From contig JBQVNP010000010.1 of assembly GCA_052436255.1 (NCBI GenBank), positions 1 to 64,000 on the forward strand: a stretch of 64,000 nt of DNA. The letters are read 5' to 3'. Made by a program: the position numbers and the translations under genes. A model generated the notes under the pieces. That model was given only the letters and a program-made list of their open reading frames with translations. It had not been told where the DNA came from and did no database searches. Origin of the DNA: Pelomonas sp052436255 (lineage in GTDB: Bacteria; Pseudomonadota; Gammaproteobacteria; Burkholderiales; Burkholderiaceae_C). Shown here one piece after another: positions 53,109-63,521 of this stretch; within the stretch, counting starts at the first letter, position 1; every line of letters begins with the position of its first letter.

Positions 53109-53151
53109 GCTCGGGCTGTCGCTCCATCACCGGGCTGACACGGGCCGCCCC

Positions 53152-54276
53152 CTAAAAGAGGCTGCCTTGTGCCGTGGCCTTGGGCGGCCGGCGGAACAGC
53201 CCCAGCTCCACCGGCCGCCGCTTGTTGTGCAGGCCCAGCCTGCTGACAGCGCGCTGGAACCGCGCCTGCAGAAGCTCGGCCCAGACGCCTTCGCCCGTGA
53301 AGCGCGTGCCAAAACGCGCGTCGTTGTCCTTGCCGCCGCGCATCTCGCGGATGCGCGCCATCACGCGCTCGGCGCGATCGGGGAAGTGGCGCTGCAACCA
53401 GTCCTGGAACAGCGGGTTCACCTCCCAGGGCAGTCGAACCGGGATGCTGAACGCGCTGCTCGCGCCCGCCGCGGCGGCGGCTTCCAGGATGCGCTCCAGC
53501 TCGGGCTCGTTGATGAAGGGAATGATGGGCGAAACGCTTACCCCCACCGGAACTCCCGCCTGGGCTAACGCAGTGATCGTGCGCAGCCGCCGCGCCGGCG
53601 CCGCCGCGCGCGGCTCCAGGATGCGCGCCAGCTCGTTGTCCAGTGTTGTCACCGACAGATAGACCGATACCAGGCCCTGCGCCGCCATCGGCGCGATCAG
53701 ATCGAGCTCACGCTCGATGCCCGCCGATTTGGTGACGACCGAGAAGGGATGGGCGGACTCAGCCAGCACCTCGACGATGCGCCGCGTGATGCCCAGCTTG
53801 CGCTCGACGGGCTGGTAAGCATCGGTCGCCGTACCCAGCACCAGCGAACGCGGTTCATACCGTGCGCTCGCCAGCGTCTCGCGCAGGCGCTCAGCCGCAT
53901 TGACCTTGGCGACGATGCGCGTCTCGAAGTCCAGCCCCGGCGACAGGTTGAGGTAGCTGTGGGTGGGCCGCGCGAAGCAGTAGATGCAGCCGTGCTCGCA
54001 GCCGCGATACGGATTGATCGAGTAGTCGAAGTTGATATCCGGCGACTGGTTGCGCGTGACGATGCTCTTGGCATGCTCCTCGATGACCTGCGTTTCGGGT
54101 GGCAGATGCTCTTCGGCGGCATCCTGGTCCAGCGACCCCCAACCATCGTCGAACTGCTCGCGCTCACGTTGCTCGAAGCGATGCGGCATGGCGGTCGCGC
54201 TGCCGCGGCCCCTGATGGATTCGAGTGGCACCAGGGCGGGTTGGGCGCGGGCGATGCGGGCGGGTATAGGCGACAT
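53152..54276 (-). CDS. PA0069-family radical SAM protein (SplB-like)
   Basis: A 374-residue radical SAM protein. The cluster-binding motif GCEHGCIYCFA has C93, C97 and C100; before it stands the family sequence YSINPYRGCEHGC, and the N-terminus has RGRG and FDDGW typical of the PA0069 group, which is related to spore photoproduct lyase. Later segments (LGTATDAYQPVERKLGITRRIVEVL, VSVSPIIPFINEPELERIL) complete the fold. A DNA-repair role is unproven. A near-consensus LexA box starts two bases before the start codon at 54276, so the gene is a candidate SOS gene. A GTG at 54231 or the ATG at 54189 are alternative starts, but the conserved GRG would be lost with the latter. Confidence 0.9.
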   Translation of the reverse strand: MSPIPARIARAQPALVPLESIRGRGSATAMPHRFEQREREQFDDGWGSLDQDAAEEHLPPETQVIEEHAKSIVTRNQSPDINFDYSINPYRGCEHGCIYCFARPTHSYLNLSPGLDFETRIVAKVNAAERLRETLASARYEPRSLVLGTATDAYQPVERKLGITRRIVEVLAESAHPFSVVTKSAGIERELDLIAPMAAQGLVSVYLSVTTLDNELARILEPRAAAPARRLRTITALAQAGVPVGVSVSPIIPFINEPELERILEAAAAAGASSAFSIPVRLPWEVNPLFQDWLQRHFPDRAERVMARIREMRGGKDNDARFGTRFTGEGVWAELLQARFQRAVSRLGLHNKRRPVELGLFRRPPKATAQGSLF

Positions 54277-54277
54277 G

Positions 54278-54293
54278 CTGTAAATATATACAG
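54278..54293 (-). promoter_or_regulatory. LexA box (SOS operator)
   Basis: CTGTAAATATATACAG at 54278-54293: CTGT, eight A/T bases, ACAG, the consensus form of the gamma- and betaproteobacterial LexA operator. It stands directly before the start codon of the radical SAM gene, in an otherwise GC-rich area, which makes a chance match unlikely. Its right half continues in TATTTGA. Confidence 0.75.
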
Positions 54294-54442
54294 TATTTGA
54301 CCGTGCACTGAATGGTTTTGCGCCAAGCTGTATCGCAAGGGCAAGGAGACCGTCGGCCGCCGCCTACGGCCGGACGTGCAACGCGCTGACCTCAGGATCC
54401 AACGACCTCATCGAAAGTGAGTACCTCACCGAGGAGTCTTTT

Positions 54443-54790
54443 ATGAGCTTGAAAACCACCATTTCGTCTTCCCGTGTCGAGGGCACTGACGTCTACAACC
54501 TGGCGGGCGAAAAGCTTGGCGCCATCGACGACCTGGTCATCGACAAACGCACGGGTCACGTGCGCTACGCGGCACTCGAATTCGGGGGTTTCCTTGGCAT
54601 GGGCTCCGACAGGTTTCCTCTGCCGTGGAGCATGCTGACCTACGACACCGAGAAAGACGGCTATGTCGTCAACCTCGACATGGAGCAGCTCAGGAGCGGG
54701 CCGCATTACGCCAAGGAAGACCGACCGGACTATTCCGATGAATACGGTCGCGGCGTCTACGACCACTACGGCGCGCACTGGGGCGTCTGA
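54443..54790 (+). CDS. PRC-barrel domain protein
   Basis: A 115-residue protein with a PRC barrel at about 10-80: SSRVEGTDVYNLAGEKLGAIDDLVIDKRTGHVRYAALEFGGFLGMGSDRFPLPWSMLTYD. The C-terminus is rich in Tyr, Asp and His (DRPDYSDEYGRGVYDHYGAHWGV). Many such small proteins are stress-induced in Burkholderiales; their molecular role is unclear. GAGGAG precedes the ATG by about eight bases. It begins a run with a small lipoprotein and a receiver gene. Confidence 0.88.
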   Translation: MSLKTTISSSRVEGTDVYNLAGEKLGAIDDLVIDKRTGHVRYAALEFGGFLGMGSDRFPLPWSMLTYDTEKDGYVVNLDMEQLRSGPHYAKEDRPDYSDEYGRGVYDHYGAHWGV

Positions 54791-54827
54791 GCGCCCCGGT
54801 ACTCCAGTGACTTGAACGGAGCAGGCA

Positions 54828-55019
54828 ATGAGGCCGCAGCAGCGCTTGGTGCAGGTGATGTCGGGCATCGTCATCACGCTGGCGGTGCTGACGGCGTGTC
54901 GCAAGGAAGTGCCGCCGCCGAATCCCATACCGGCGCCCGATCGGCTGCCGAAACCGACGACTCTGCCGCCGGCGACGCAGTTCACCGCCGCGCCATGGGG
55001 CGGGTTTGCCAGCAGCTAG
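54828..55019 (+). CDS. Small hypothetical lipoprotein
   Basis: A 63-residue protein with a signal sequence and lipobox (VLTAC, Cys at residue 24), followed by a Pro/Thr-rich tail of about 40 residues. Such short Pro-rich lipoproteins are common but I recognise no family. GGAGCAGG stands just ahead of the ATG. It lies 37 bp after the PRC-barrel gene. Confidence 0.6.
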   Translation: MRPQQRLVQVMSGIVITLAVLTACRKEVPPPNPIPAPDRLPKPTTLPPATQFTAAPWGGFASS

Positions 55020-55069
55020 GTGATTGTCCCCAGAGCAGCTTGCAGCGCTTGGGCCGACAGTCGCAACCC

Positions 55070-55465
55070 ATGACCCCACATGCCCCCGCGCCGGCCGACT
55101 CCGCCGATCCGCAAAAGCTCAGGGTCCTGGTCGTGGACGACGACCCGGACTCGGCGGAGTCATTGGCATTCAGTCTGCAACTGGAAGGCCGACAGGTGCG
55201 CTATGTCACTTGTGCGCGGGATGCCCTCATGGTGGCGGAGACCCTCTCCCCTCACTTCGCGCTGATCGACGTCTTCATGCCCCAGATCGACGGCCATGCC
55301 CTGGCGGCCGAGCTGCGCCAGCGCTTCGGCCAGCAGATCGTCGTTGTCGCCGTCACCGGCGCATTGAAGAGCGTCGAACTGAACGCTTTCGATCACCACC
55401 TGATGAAGCCGATCAATTTCGAGCAACTCGACGAGCTGCTGTCCCAGCAGCGGCGCGGCAGCTGA
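55070..55465 (+). CDS. Single-domain response regulator (receiver only)
   Basis: A 131-residue CheY-like receiver: acidic pocket VVDDDPDS (residues 21-28), phosphoacceptor Asp D67 in ALIDVFMPQIDG, VVAVTGAL with the Thr and MKPINFEQL with the Lys. All residues for phosphorylation are present. No output domain and no histidine kinase gene are adjacent. It starts 51 bp after the small lipoprotein gene and faces dnaB tail to tail. Confidence 0.88.
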   Translation: MTPHAPAPADSADPQKLRVLVVDDDPDSAESLAFSLQLEGRQVRYVTCARDALMVAETLSPHFALIDVFMPQIDGHALAAELRQRFGQQIVVVAVTGALKSVELNAFDHHLMKPINFEQLDELLSQQRRGS

Positions 55466-55495
55466 GTCGCCCAGGCGCCTGAGCCCGGACGCGGC

Positions 55496-56920
55496 TCAGT
55501 ACTCGTCCCGCTCCACGCCGACATAGCCTGGCGCCAGATTCTCGAACTTGGTGTGCATGCGCTGGAACATCAGCTTCACAGTGCCCACCGGGCCGTTACG
55601 CTGTTTCGCAATGATGATCTCGGCCACACCCGGCTCCTTGCACTCGTCCTTGGTGTAGTACTCGTCGCGGTAGATGAACATGATGATGTCCGCGTCCTGC
55701 TCAATGGCGCCCGACTCGCGCAGGTCGGACATCATGGGCCGCTTGTCGGGTCGCTGTTCCACCGAGCGGTTCAACTGCGACAGCGCAATGACGGGGCATT
55801 TCAATTCCTTGGCCAGCGCCTTGAGGCCGCGCGAAATCTCGCCGAGCACGGTCGCACGGTTTTCCTCGCTGCCGCCGCCGTTGCCGCTCATCAGCTGCAG
55901 GTAGTCGATGACGATCAGCCCGAGCTGGCCGCAGATGCGGGCCTGGCGCCGCGCACGGGCGCGCACTTCGCTGGGCGACAGGCCAGGGCTCTCGTCGATG
56001 AAGATGCTCGCCTTGCCGAGCTTGTCGACCGCCTCGGACAGGCGGCCCCACTCGTCGTCCTTGAGTTGCCCGGTGCGCAGATGGCTCTGGTCGATGCGGC
56101 CAATGGAGCCCACCATGCGCAGGGCCAGCTGGGCAGCGCCCATTTCCATCGAGTAGATGACGACGGGCAGGCCCTCGTTGATCGCCACGTTCTCGGCGAT
56201 GTTGACGGCAAAGGCGGTCTTGCCCATGGAGGGACGCGCGGCCAACACGATGAGGTCGCCGCCTTGCAGGCCGGCCGTCTGGCGATCGAGGTCGTAGAAG
56301 CCCGTGCGGACGCCGGTCACGTCCTGGGCACCGCTCTCGGCCAGCTCGTTGACGCGGTCGATCAGCGCGACAACCAAGTTGTCCATGCTCTGGAAGCCCT
56401 GGCGGCTGCGCGAGCCCTCCTCGCCGATGCGGAAGATCTTGCCCTCGGCCTCATCGAGGATCTGTGTGACGGCGCGGCCCTGCGGGTTCATCGCCGCGGT
56501 GGCGATCTCGTCGCTGGTGGCCACCAGCTTGCGCAGGATGGCGCGCTCGCGAACGATCTCGGCATAACGGCGTAGATTGGCGGCGCTCGGCACACTCTGC
56601 GCCAGCGCGTTCAGATAGGCCAGGCCACCGCATTCCTCGGCGCGGCCGACAGAGGTCAGCTCGTCGAAGACAGTCACCACGTCGGCCGGCTTGCCCGCGT
56701 TGATCAGCTTGCCGACGGCCGTGTAGACATGCTTGTGCTCGAAGCGGTAGAAGTCGCTGTCGGTCAGCAGGTCGGCGGCCTTGTCCCAGGCGGAGTTGTC
56801 GATCAGCAGGCCGCCGAGCACGCTCTGTTCGGCCTCCACCGAGTGCGGCGGCACGCGCAGGCGCGCGACTTCATCGTCGTAGGGTGCGGTGGAAGATGAA
56901 GCGGGAAAGATCGCGGACAT
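55496..56920 (-). CDS. dnaB: Replicative DNA helicase DnaB
   Basis: A 474-residue hexameric helicase. The N-terminal domain has VPPHSVEAEQSVLGGLLIDN; the RecA-like domain has Walker A ARPSMGKTAF, LGLIVIDYLQLMSG (Walker B) and LSQLNRSVEQRPDKRPMMSDLRESGAIEQDADIIMFIYRDEYY. It unwinds DNA at the fork and recruits primase. The ATG at 56920 is chosen because the conserved part begins about 30 residues later; it lies just after a perfect DnaA-box sequence. It follows rplI by 145 bp. Confidence 0.97.
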   Translation of the reverse strand: MSAIFPASSSTAPYDDEVARLRVPPHSVEAEQSVLGGLLIDNSAWDKAADLLTDSDFYRFEHKHVYTAVGKLINAGKPADVVTVFDELTSVGRAEECGGLAYLNALAQSVPSAANLRRYAEIVRERAILRKLVATSDEIATAAMNPQGRAVTQILDEAEGKIFRIGEEGSRSRQGFQSMDNLVVALIDRVNELAESGAQDVTGVRTGFYDLDRQTAGLQGGDLIVLAARPSMGKTAFAVNIAENVAINEGLPVVIYSMEMGAAQLALRMVGSIGRIDQSHLRTGQLKDDEWGRLSEAVDKLGKASIFIDESPGLSPSEVRARARRQARICGQLGLIVIDYLQLMSGNGGGSEENRATVLGEISRGLKALAKELKCPVIALSQLNRSVEQRPDKRPMMSDLRESGAIEQDADIIMFIYRDEYYTKDECKEPGVAEIIIAKQRNGPVGTVKLMFQRMHTKFENLAPGYVGVERDEY

Positions 56921-56923
56921 GCC

Positions 56924-56932
56924 TGTGGATAA
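56924..56932 (-). promoter_or_regulatory. Consensus DnaA box upstream of dnaB
   Basis: TTATCCACA on the minus strand (56924-56932), three bases before the dnaB ATG. It matches the high-affinity DnaA site exactly. DnaA could repress or modulate dnaB; a single site can also arise by chance. Confidence 0.4.
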
Positions 56933-56994
56933 AGCTGTGAACGGACTGGGAGCAAGCGGTGGAGCGGGCGGGAAAACCCAGTCCGAAAAGACAG

Positions 56995-57022
56995 AAGGCC
57001 GAAACCCAAAGGTTTCGGCCTT
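56995..57022 (-). terminator. Terminator after rplI
   Basis: A perfect 12-bp stem, AAGGCCGAAACC (56995-57006) with GGTTTCGGCCTT (57011-57022), loop of four. The minus-strand downstream sequence is moderately T-rich. It ends the rpsF-priB-rpsR-rplI operon and insulates dnaB. Confidence 0.7.
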
Positions 57023-57065
57023 CACTGGGTTGTAGCCCTCGCGGGCTACTTCACCATTAGGGCGA

Positions 57066-57518
57066 CTACTCGGCCTCTGCAACCACTTGTACGCTGATTT
57101 CGACGACGACGTCCGTGTGGGCAGCAACGCTCACCGGGAACTCGCCAACGGTCTTCAGCGGGCCGTTGGGCAGGCGCACTTGCGACTTGGCGATGGGCGA
57201 GCCCATCCTGGTCAGCGCGTCGGCGATGTCGGCGTTCGTCACGGAGCCGAACAGGCGGCCGTCCACACCGGCCTTTTGGGCGATGCGAACGGTCTTGCCG
57301 GCGAGTGCTTCACCCAGCTTCTGGGCTTCGGCCAGCTTGGCAGCGGCGGCCTTCTCGAGCTCCGCACGGCGGGCTTCGAATTCCTTGATCGCCGCCTCGG
57401 TGGCGCGGCGCGCCTGCTTGGTCGGGATCAGGAAGTTGCGGGCATAACCGTCCTTGACCTTGACGACATCGCCGAGGTTGCCGAGGTTGGCCACTTTTTC
57501 GAGCAGGATCACTTGCAT
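57066..57518 (-). CDS. rplI: 50S ribosomal protein L9
   Basis: A 150-residue L9. The N-terminal domain is diagnostic: MQVILLEKVANLGNLGDVVKVKDGYARNFLIPTKQARRAT; a long helix and the C-terminal domain follow (LFGSVTNADIADAL...VRLPNGPLKTVGEFPVSVAAHTDVVVEI). It binds 23S rRNA domain V. Last gene of the ribosomal operon, 12 bp after rpsR. Confidence 0.99.
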   Translation of the reverse strand: MQVILLEKVANLGNLGDVVKVKDGYARNFLIPTKQARRATEAAIKEFEARRAELEKAAAAKLAEAQKLGEALAGKTVRIAQKAGVDGRLFGSVTNADIADALTRMGSPIAKSQVRLPNGPLKTVGEFPVSVAAHTDVVVEISVQVVAEAE

Positions 57519-57530
57519 GTCGTCAGCTCC

Positions 57531-57821
57531 TTAGACCTTGTGCTGGTCGCTGTACGGCAGGAAGGCCAGGAAGCGCGCGCGCTTGATGGCAACCGTCAGC
57601 TGACGCTGGAAGAAAGCGCGCGTGCCGGTCAGGCGAGCGGGCGTGATCTTGCCGTTTTCGGACACGAAATCGCGCAGCGTGTCGATGTCCTTGTAGTCGA
57701 TCTGCTCGACACCGGCGACGGTGAAGCGGCAGAAACGCTTGCGACGGAACAGCAACGATTGTTGGTTGCGCTTGGGCTTCTTGTCTTTGGAGAAGCGACC
57801 TTTACCACGTGGCGGGGGCAT
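57531..57821 (-). CDS. rpsR: 30S ribosomal protein S18
   Basis: A 96-residue S18 with the core FCRFTVAGVEQIDYKDIDTLRDFVSENGKITPARLTGTRAFFQRQLTVAIKRARFLAFLPYSD. The basic N-terminal part is somewhat longer than in E. coli (75). S18 pairs with S6 in the platform of the small subunit. It is 28 bp after priB. Confidence 0.99.
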   Translation of the reverse strand: MPPPRGKGRFSKDKKPKRNQQSLLFRRKRFCRFTVAGVEQIDYKDIDTLRDFVSENGKITPARLTGTRAFFQRQLTVAIKRARFLAFLPYSDQHKV

Positions 57822-57849
57822 AGAGGACCTCTGTTAAATCTATCCGGAT

Positions 57850-58161
57850 TCAATGACTTCCGGGTTCTGCGGCAGCAGGGGGTTCGATCACGGTGACATG
57901 GGCGATGAAGCCCCTGCCGTTGCGCTGGTGCGTCAGGAAACCGCGGAAAACCGCGACACCGCCGACGCCCAACGACTGCAACTGCTTGGCAAGTTCACCC
58001 ACTGCTACCGCCTTGATCTCCAGGGAGACTTTGCGCGGCTTGCCGGCTTCGATGACTTCGGACTCGGCCTTGAGGCTTGCGTCCAGGGCCATCAGCCCTG
58101 CGGGTGTATAGCGAACTTGTCCGAGTTGTTGGATCTGTGCCTGCAGGTGAAGCTGGTTCAC
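57850..58161 (-). CDS. priB: Primosomal replication protein N
   Basis: A 103-residue OB-fold single-stranded-DNA-binding protein of the PriB family, part of the replication restart primosome. Features: YTPAGLMALDASLKAESEVIEAGKPRKVSLEIKAVAVGELAKQL and FRGFLTHQRNGRGFIAHVTVI. Its position between rpsF and rpsR is the standard one in beta- and gammaproteobacteria. Confidence 0.95.
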   Translation of the reverse strand: MNQLHLQAQIQQLGQVRYTPAGLMALDASLKAESEVIEAGKPRKVSLEIKAVAVGELAKQLQSLGVGGVAVFRGFLTHQRNGRGFIAHVTVIEPPAAAEPGSH

Positions 58162-58212
58162 GCTAGAGGCAAGCTGCTCGAAAAACCTGGTTCTTCAGCG
58201 ATGAGCGTTGGC

Positions 58213-58578
58213 TCAGGCCGCTTCTTGCTGTTGCGGCGCCTTGCGGGCCTCTTCGCGCTCGACGGCCTTCATCATGACCGAGGGGGTCGAGATGGCCTTG
58301 TCCTGGACCACGGTGAGGTGGCGCAACACGGCGTCGTTGAAGCGGAAGCCCGTCTCGAGTTCAGCCAGGACTTCCTTGCTGCACTCGATGTTCAGGCACA
58401 GGTAGTGAGCCTTGGCGAGCTTCTGGATCAGGTAGGCCATCTGGCGACGGCCCCAGTCCTCGACTCGGTGCACGACACCGCCACCAGCGGTGATCAGGCC
58501 CTTGTAACGCTCCAGCATGGCCGGAACCTGTTCGCTTTGATCCGGATGGATCAGCAGAACGATTTCATAGTGACGCAT
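58213..58578 (-). CDS. rpsF: 30S ribosomal protein S6
   Basis: A 121-residue S6: MRHYEIVLLIHPDQSEQVPAMLERYKGLITAGGGVVHRVEDWGRRQMAYLIQKLAKAHYLCLNIE, with a short Gln/Ala-rich C-terminal tail. First gene of rpsF-priB-rpsR-rplI. The ATG at 58578 has AAGGAG upstream. A good sigma-70 promoter (58684-58712) and a structured leader stand ahead of it. Confidence 0.99.
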   Translation of the reverse strand: MRHYEIVLLIHPDQSEQVPAMLERYKGLITAGGGVVHRVEDWGRRQMAYLIQKLAKAHYLCLNIECSKEVLAELETGFRFNDAVLRHLTVVQDKAISTPSVMMKAVEREEARKAPQQQEAA

Positions 58579-58616
58579 GAATACTCCTTGTGGATTCCAG
58601 CCCAGCGCTGTCGATA

Positions 58617-58647
58617 GTGATCTGCCGGGCTGTGGAAGCCGGGTCAC
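58617..58647 (-). promoter_or_regulatory. Hairpin in the rpsF leader, possible S6:S18 autoregulatory motif
   Basis: On the minus strand GTGA and TCAC (58617-58620 / 58644-58647) close a hairpin with an inner C/G-rich stem and a CCG-containing asymmetric bulge. S6:S18 binding sites in rpsF leaders have this general form. The match to the published motif is by memory and low confidence. Confidence 0.3.
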
Positions 58648-58683
58648 AGCGTCTACTCGTGACTCGGCAAGGGGGAACCCGCG

Positions 58684-58712
58684 ATTCTAGCCCGAGACGA
58701 CCGATCCACCAA
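58684..58712 (-). promoter_or_regulatory. Sigma-70 promoter of the rpsF operon
   Basis: On the minus strand TTGGTG (58707-58712) and TAGAAT (58684-58689) are separated by exactly 17 bp, giving a leader of about 100 nt before rpsF. Confidence 0.65.
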
Positions 58713-58725
58713 TCGAGTGCTGTTC

Positions 58726-60795
58726 TCAGGACCGCTGCGGACTGCGCAGCGCGTTGACGAAGTCACGCTGTCGCGCTGTGGGCGGCGGCGTCATCAGGCT
58801 AACCAGCATCAAGGCCAGCGCACCGGCCGGCACTCCGAACAGGCCGGCGGACGCCGGATGAATGCTCCAGACCAGCGTCACCGGGCCGGGCAGCCCGACC
58901 AGGGCCCTGAGCCCCGGATGAGCCACCACGAGATAGATCACGCACACACCCAGGCCCGTGAGCATGCCGGCCAGCGCACCTGCCCGGTTGGCCCGGCGCC
59001 AGAACACGCCTGCGACCAGGGCCGGAAAGAAGGTCGACCCGGCGATGGAGAAGGCCGCCGTGACAACGGCCAGGATGTCCGCCGGACGGCTGGAGGCCAC
59101 TGCCGCTGCAGCCAGCGCCGCGGCCAGCAGCAGCGCCTTGGACAGCGTGACCCGCCGCGTGCGCGAGGCCTCGGGGTTGATGGCCTTGTAGTAGAGGTCG
59201 TGCGACAGCGCGCTCGAAATGGCCAACAGCAGGCCGTCCGCCGTGGACAGCGCCGCTGCCAACCCGCCAGCGGCAACCATGCCCGAGATCACATAGGGCA
59301 GGCCACCCAGCTCGGGCATGACCAGCATGACGAGATCCGGGTGCAGGCGCAGCTCACCCAGCTGAAGCAGACTGTCGCCATTCAGGTCCACGGCCGACAG
59401 CAGGGTCGGGTCGACGCGCTGCCACTGGCGTATCCAGGCGGGCAGCTGGTCAAAGCTCGTGCCGACCAAGCCGTTGAAGACCTCGGTCTTGACCATGACG
59501 GCCAGAGCGGGCGCGGTCAGGTAGAGCAGGCAGATGAAGACCAGCGACCAGGCCACCGACTCGCGCGCCGCTGCGACGGAAGGGGTCGTGTAGTAGCGCG
59601 TCAGCAGATGGGGCAGGCCGGCCGTGCCCACCATCAGGCACAGGGCCAGCGCGATGAAGTTGCGGCGTGCCTCGCTGGCCTGTTCGCGCTCTGCCGGCGT
59701 GCCGTCGGGGTTGCCGGCAAACGGTTGCGCGTGCGGCACCAGGCCGGACAGCGGCTGGGCAAGGCGAATCTCGCTGACCTGATCGCGCCGCCAACGCTCC
59801 TCGGCCTCGGCCGGCGTGCGCGGCAGGGCCGCGCGCTGCTTCTCGGCGGCCTGGATCTGCGCCAGCGGCGCATCCGCAGCCTTCAATGCCGCAACGCTGG
59901 CCGCCGCCCTCGCCTGTTCTTCGGCCAGTGCCCTGGGTACGTCGGCCAGACGCATCGCGGCGGCTTCGGCGCGCTGCTGGTGGATGGCACGCACCTGCAG
60001 CTCGGCCGGGTCGCGGATCAGCTCGCTCTCGCGCTCGGCGAGCTGGTGCAGCTGCTGGCCGTAGACCAGCTGGGGCAGCGGCCAGCCGGTCTGCTTGACA
60101 CTGAGCCAGATGACCGGCACCAAGTAGGCCAGGATCATGATCAGGTACTGCGCCACCTGCGTCCAGGTCACGGCGCGCATGCCGCCAAGGAAGGAGCAGA
60201 CCAGCACGCCGCCCAGGCCGACGAAGACGCCAACCTCGAAACCCAGGCCGGTCAGCCGCGTCGTGATGAGCCCGACCCCGTAGATCTGAGCCACCAGATA
60301 GACGAAGGACACCAGGATGGCCGCTGCAGCACTGACCAGCCGAAGCGCGCGGCTGTCGAAACGCTCCGCCAGGAAATCGGCCAGCGTGAACTGGCCGAAA
60401 CGACGCAGATAGGGCGCTATGCACAGGGCCACAAGCACGAAGCCCCCCGTCCAGCCCAGTACATAGGCCAGGCCGGCATAGCCGCTGGCGTAGAGCGTGC
60501 CTGTCAGGCCGATGAAGGTCGCGGCGCTCATCCAGTCGGCACCCGCAGCCATGCCGTTGTAGAGCGGCGGCACGCGGCGGCCGGCAACGAAGTACTCGGC
60601 AGGATCGGTGGTGCGGCAGAAGATGCCGATGACGGCGTAGACCAGCACCGTCGCACCGAGGAAGGTGTAGCCAATCCAGGCCTTGGGCAGTCCGCGCTGC
60701 TCGGCCAGGCCGAGCACGATCACGAGGGCGATGAAGCTCAGTACGAAGAGGGAATAGCGGCGGTGCAGATGGCGGGAGGACACGGCAGCGATCAT
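58726..60795 (-). CDS. Sodium:solute symporter family protein with a charged cytosolic insert
   Basis: A 689-residue membrane transporter of the SSS family, closest to the VC_2705/acetate-type subgroup. Many hydrophobic helices are visible, with NGMAAGADWMSAATFIGLTGTLYASGYAGLAYVLGWTGGFVLVALCIAPYLRRFGQFTLADFLAERF as the subgroup core and GTAGLPHLLTRYYTTPSVAAAR later. Between about residues 225 and 375 there is an Ala/Glu/Arg-rich, probably coiled-coil segment that standard members lack or have shorter. Substrates could be acetate or other monocarboxylates; not certain. It follows ppsA at 60 bp with the ppsA terminator between. Confidence 0.88.
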   Translation of the reverse strand: MIAAVSSRHLHRRYSLFVLSFIALVIVLGLAEQRGLPKAWIGYTFLGATVLVYAVIGIFCRTTDPAEYFVAGRRVPPLYNGMAAGADWMSAATFIGLTGTLYASGYAGLAYVLGWTGGFVLVALCIAPYLRRFGQFTLADFLAERFDSRALRLVSAAAAILVSFVYLVAQIYGVGLITTRLTGLGFEVGVFVGLGGVLVCSFLGGMRAVTWTQVAQYLIMILAYLVPVIWLSVKQTGWPLPQLVYGQQLHQLAERESELIRDPAELQVRAIHQQRAEAAAMRLADVPRALAEEQARAAASVAALKAADAPLAQIQAAEKQRAALPRTPAEAEERWRRDQVSEIRLAQPLSGLVPHAQPFAGNPDGTPAEREQASEARRNFIALALCLMVGTAGLPHLLTRYYTTPSVAAARESVAWSLVFICLLYLTAPALAVMVKTEVFNGLVGTSFDQLPAWIRQWQRVDPTLLSAVDLNGDSLLQLGELRLHPDLVMLVMPELGGLPYVISGMVAAGGLAAALSTADGLLLAISSALSHDLYYKAINPEASRTRRVTLSKALLLAAALAAAAVASSRPADILAVVTAAFSIAGSTFFPALVAGVFWRRANRAGALAGMLTGLGVCVIYLVVAHPGLRALVGLPGPVTLVWSIHPASAGLFGVPAGALALMLVSLMTPPPTARQRDFVNALRSPQRS

Positions 60796-60801
60796 GGCAA
60801 T

Positions 60802-60836
60802 AAAAAGCCCGGGTTCCCCTGCGGAGAACCCGGGCT
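60802..60836 (-). terminator. Rho-independent terminator of ppsA
   Basis: An 11-bp perfect stem AGCCCGGGTTC (60806-60816) with GAACCCGGGCT (60826-60836), loop of nine; on the minus strand the stem is followed by TTTTTA. It separates ppsA from the symporter. Confidence 0.88.
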
Positions 60837-60855
60837 GATCAGGGACGAAGCCTGC

Positions 60856-63252
<2,397 letters not shown>

Positions 63253-63521
63253 GGGGAAACTCCGGGAGGTTGAAAAACCGGTCTCGCCGCGTCGTCGTGG
63301 CCGGGTGCCGAGCAAGGGTGCTCAAGGCAGGCGTGGCTCCATCCGTTTCTGGATTCTTCTGGGAGGAGGGAAGCACGCATGGGCTGTTCGCGGGGAATTG
63401 CGGGCGATTCTAGGCGCAGCGTACCGGCGTGTAACCGCTCGGGGCCGTGCACTATGCCCGCCTGATCGCAGCCTGGTCCGCTGGCTATCATGGTCACGAC
63501 TTGACTCTGCAGGCCACTGCC

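Noticed and set aside
54278..54293. The LexA-like palindrome as control of the PRC-barrel gene as well
   Set aside because: It lies about 150 bp from that start codon, too far for a typical LexA operator; the radical SAM gene is the closer target.
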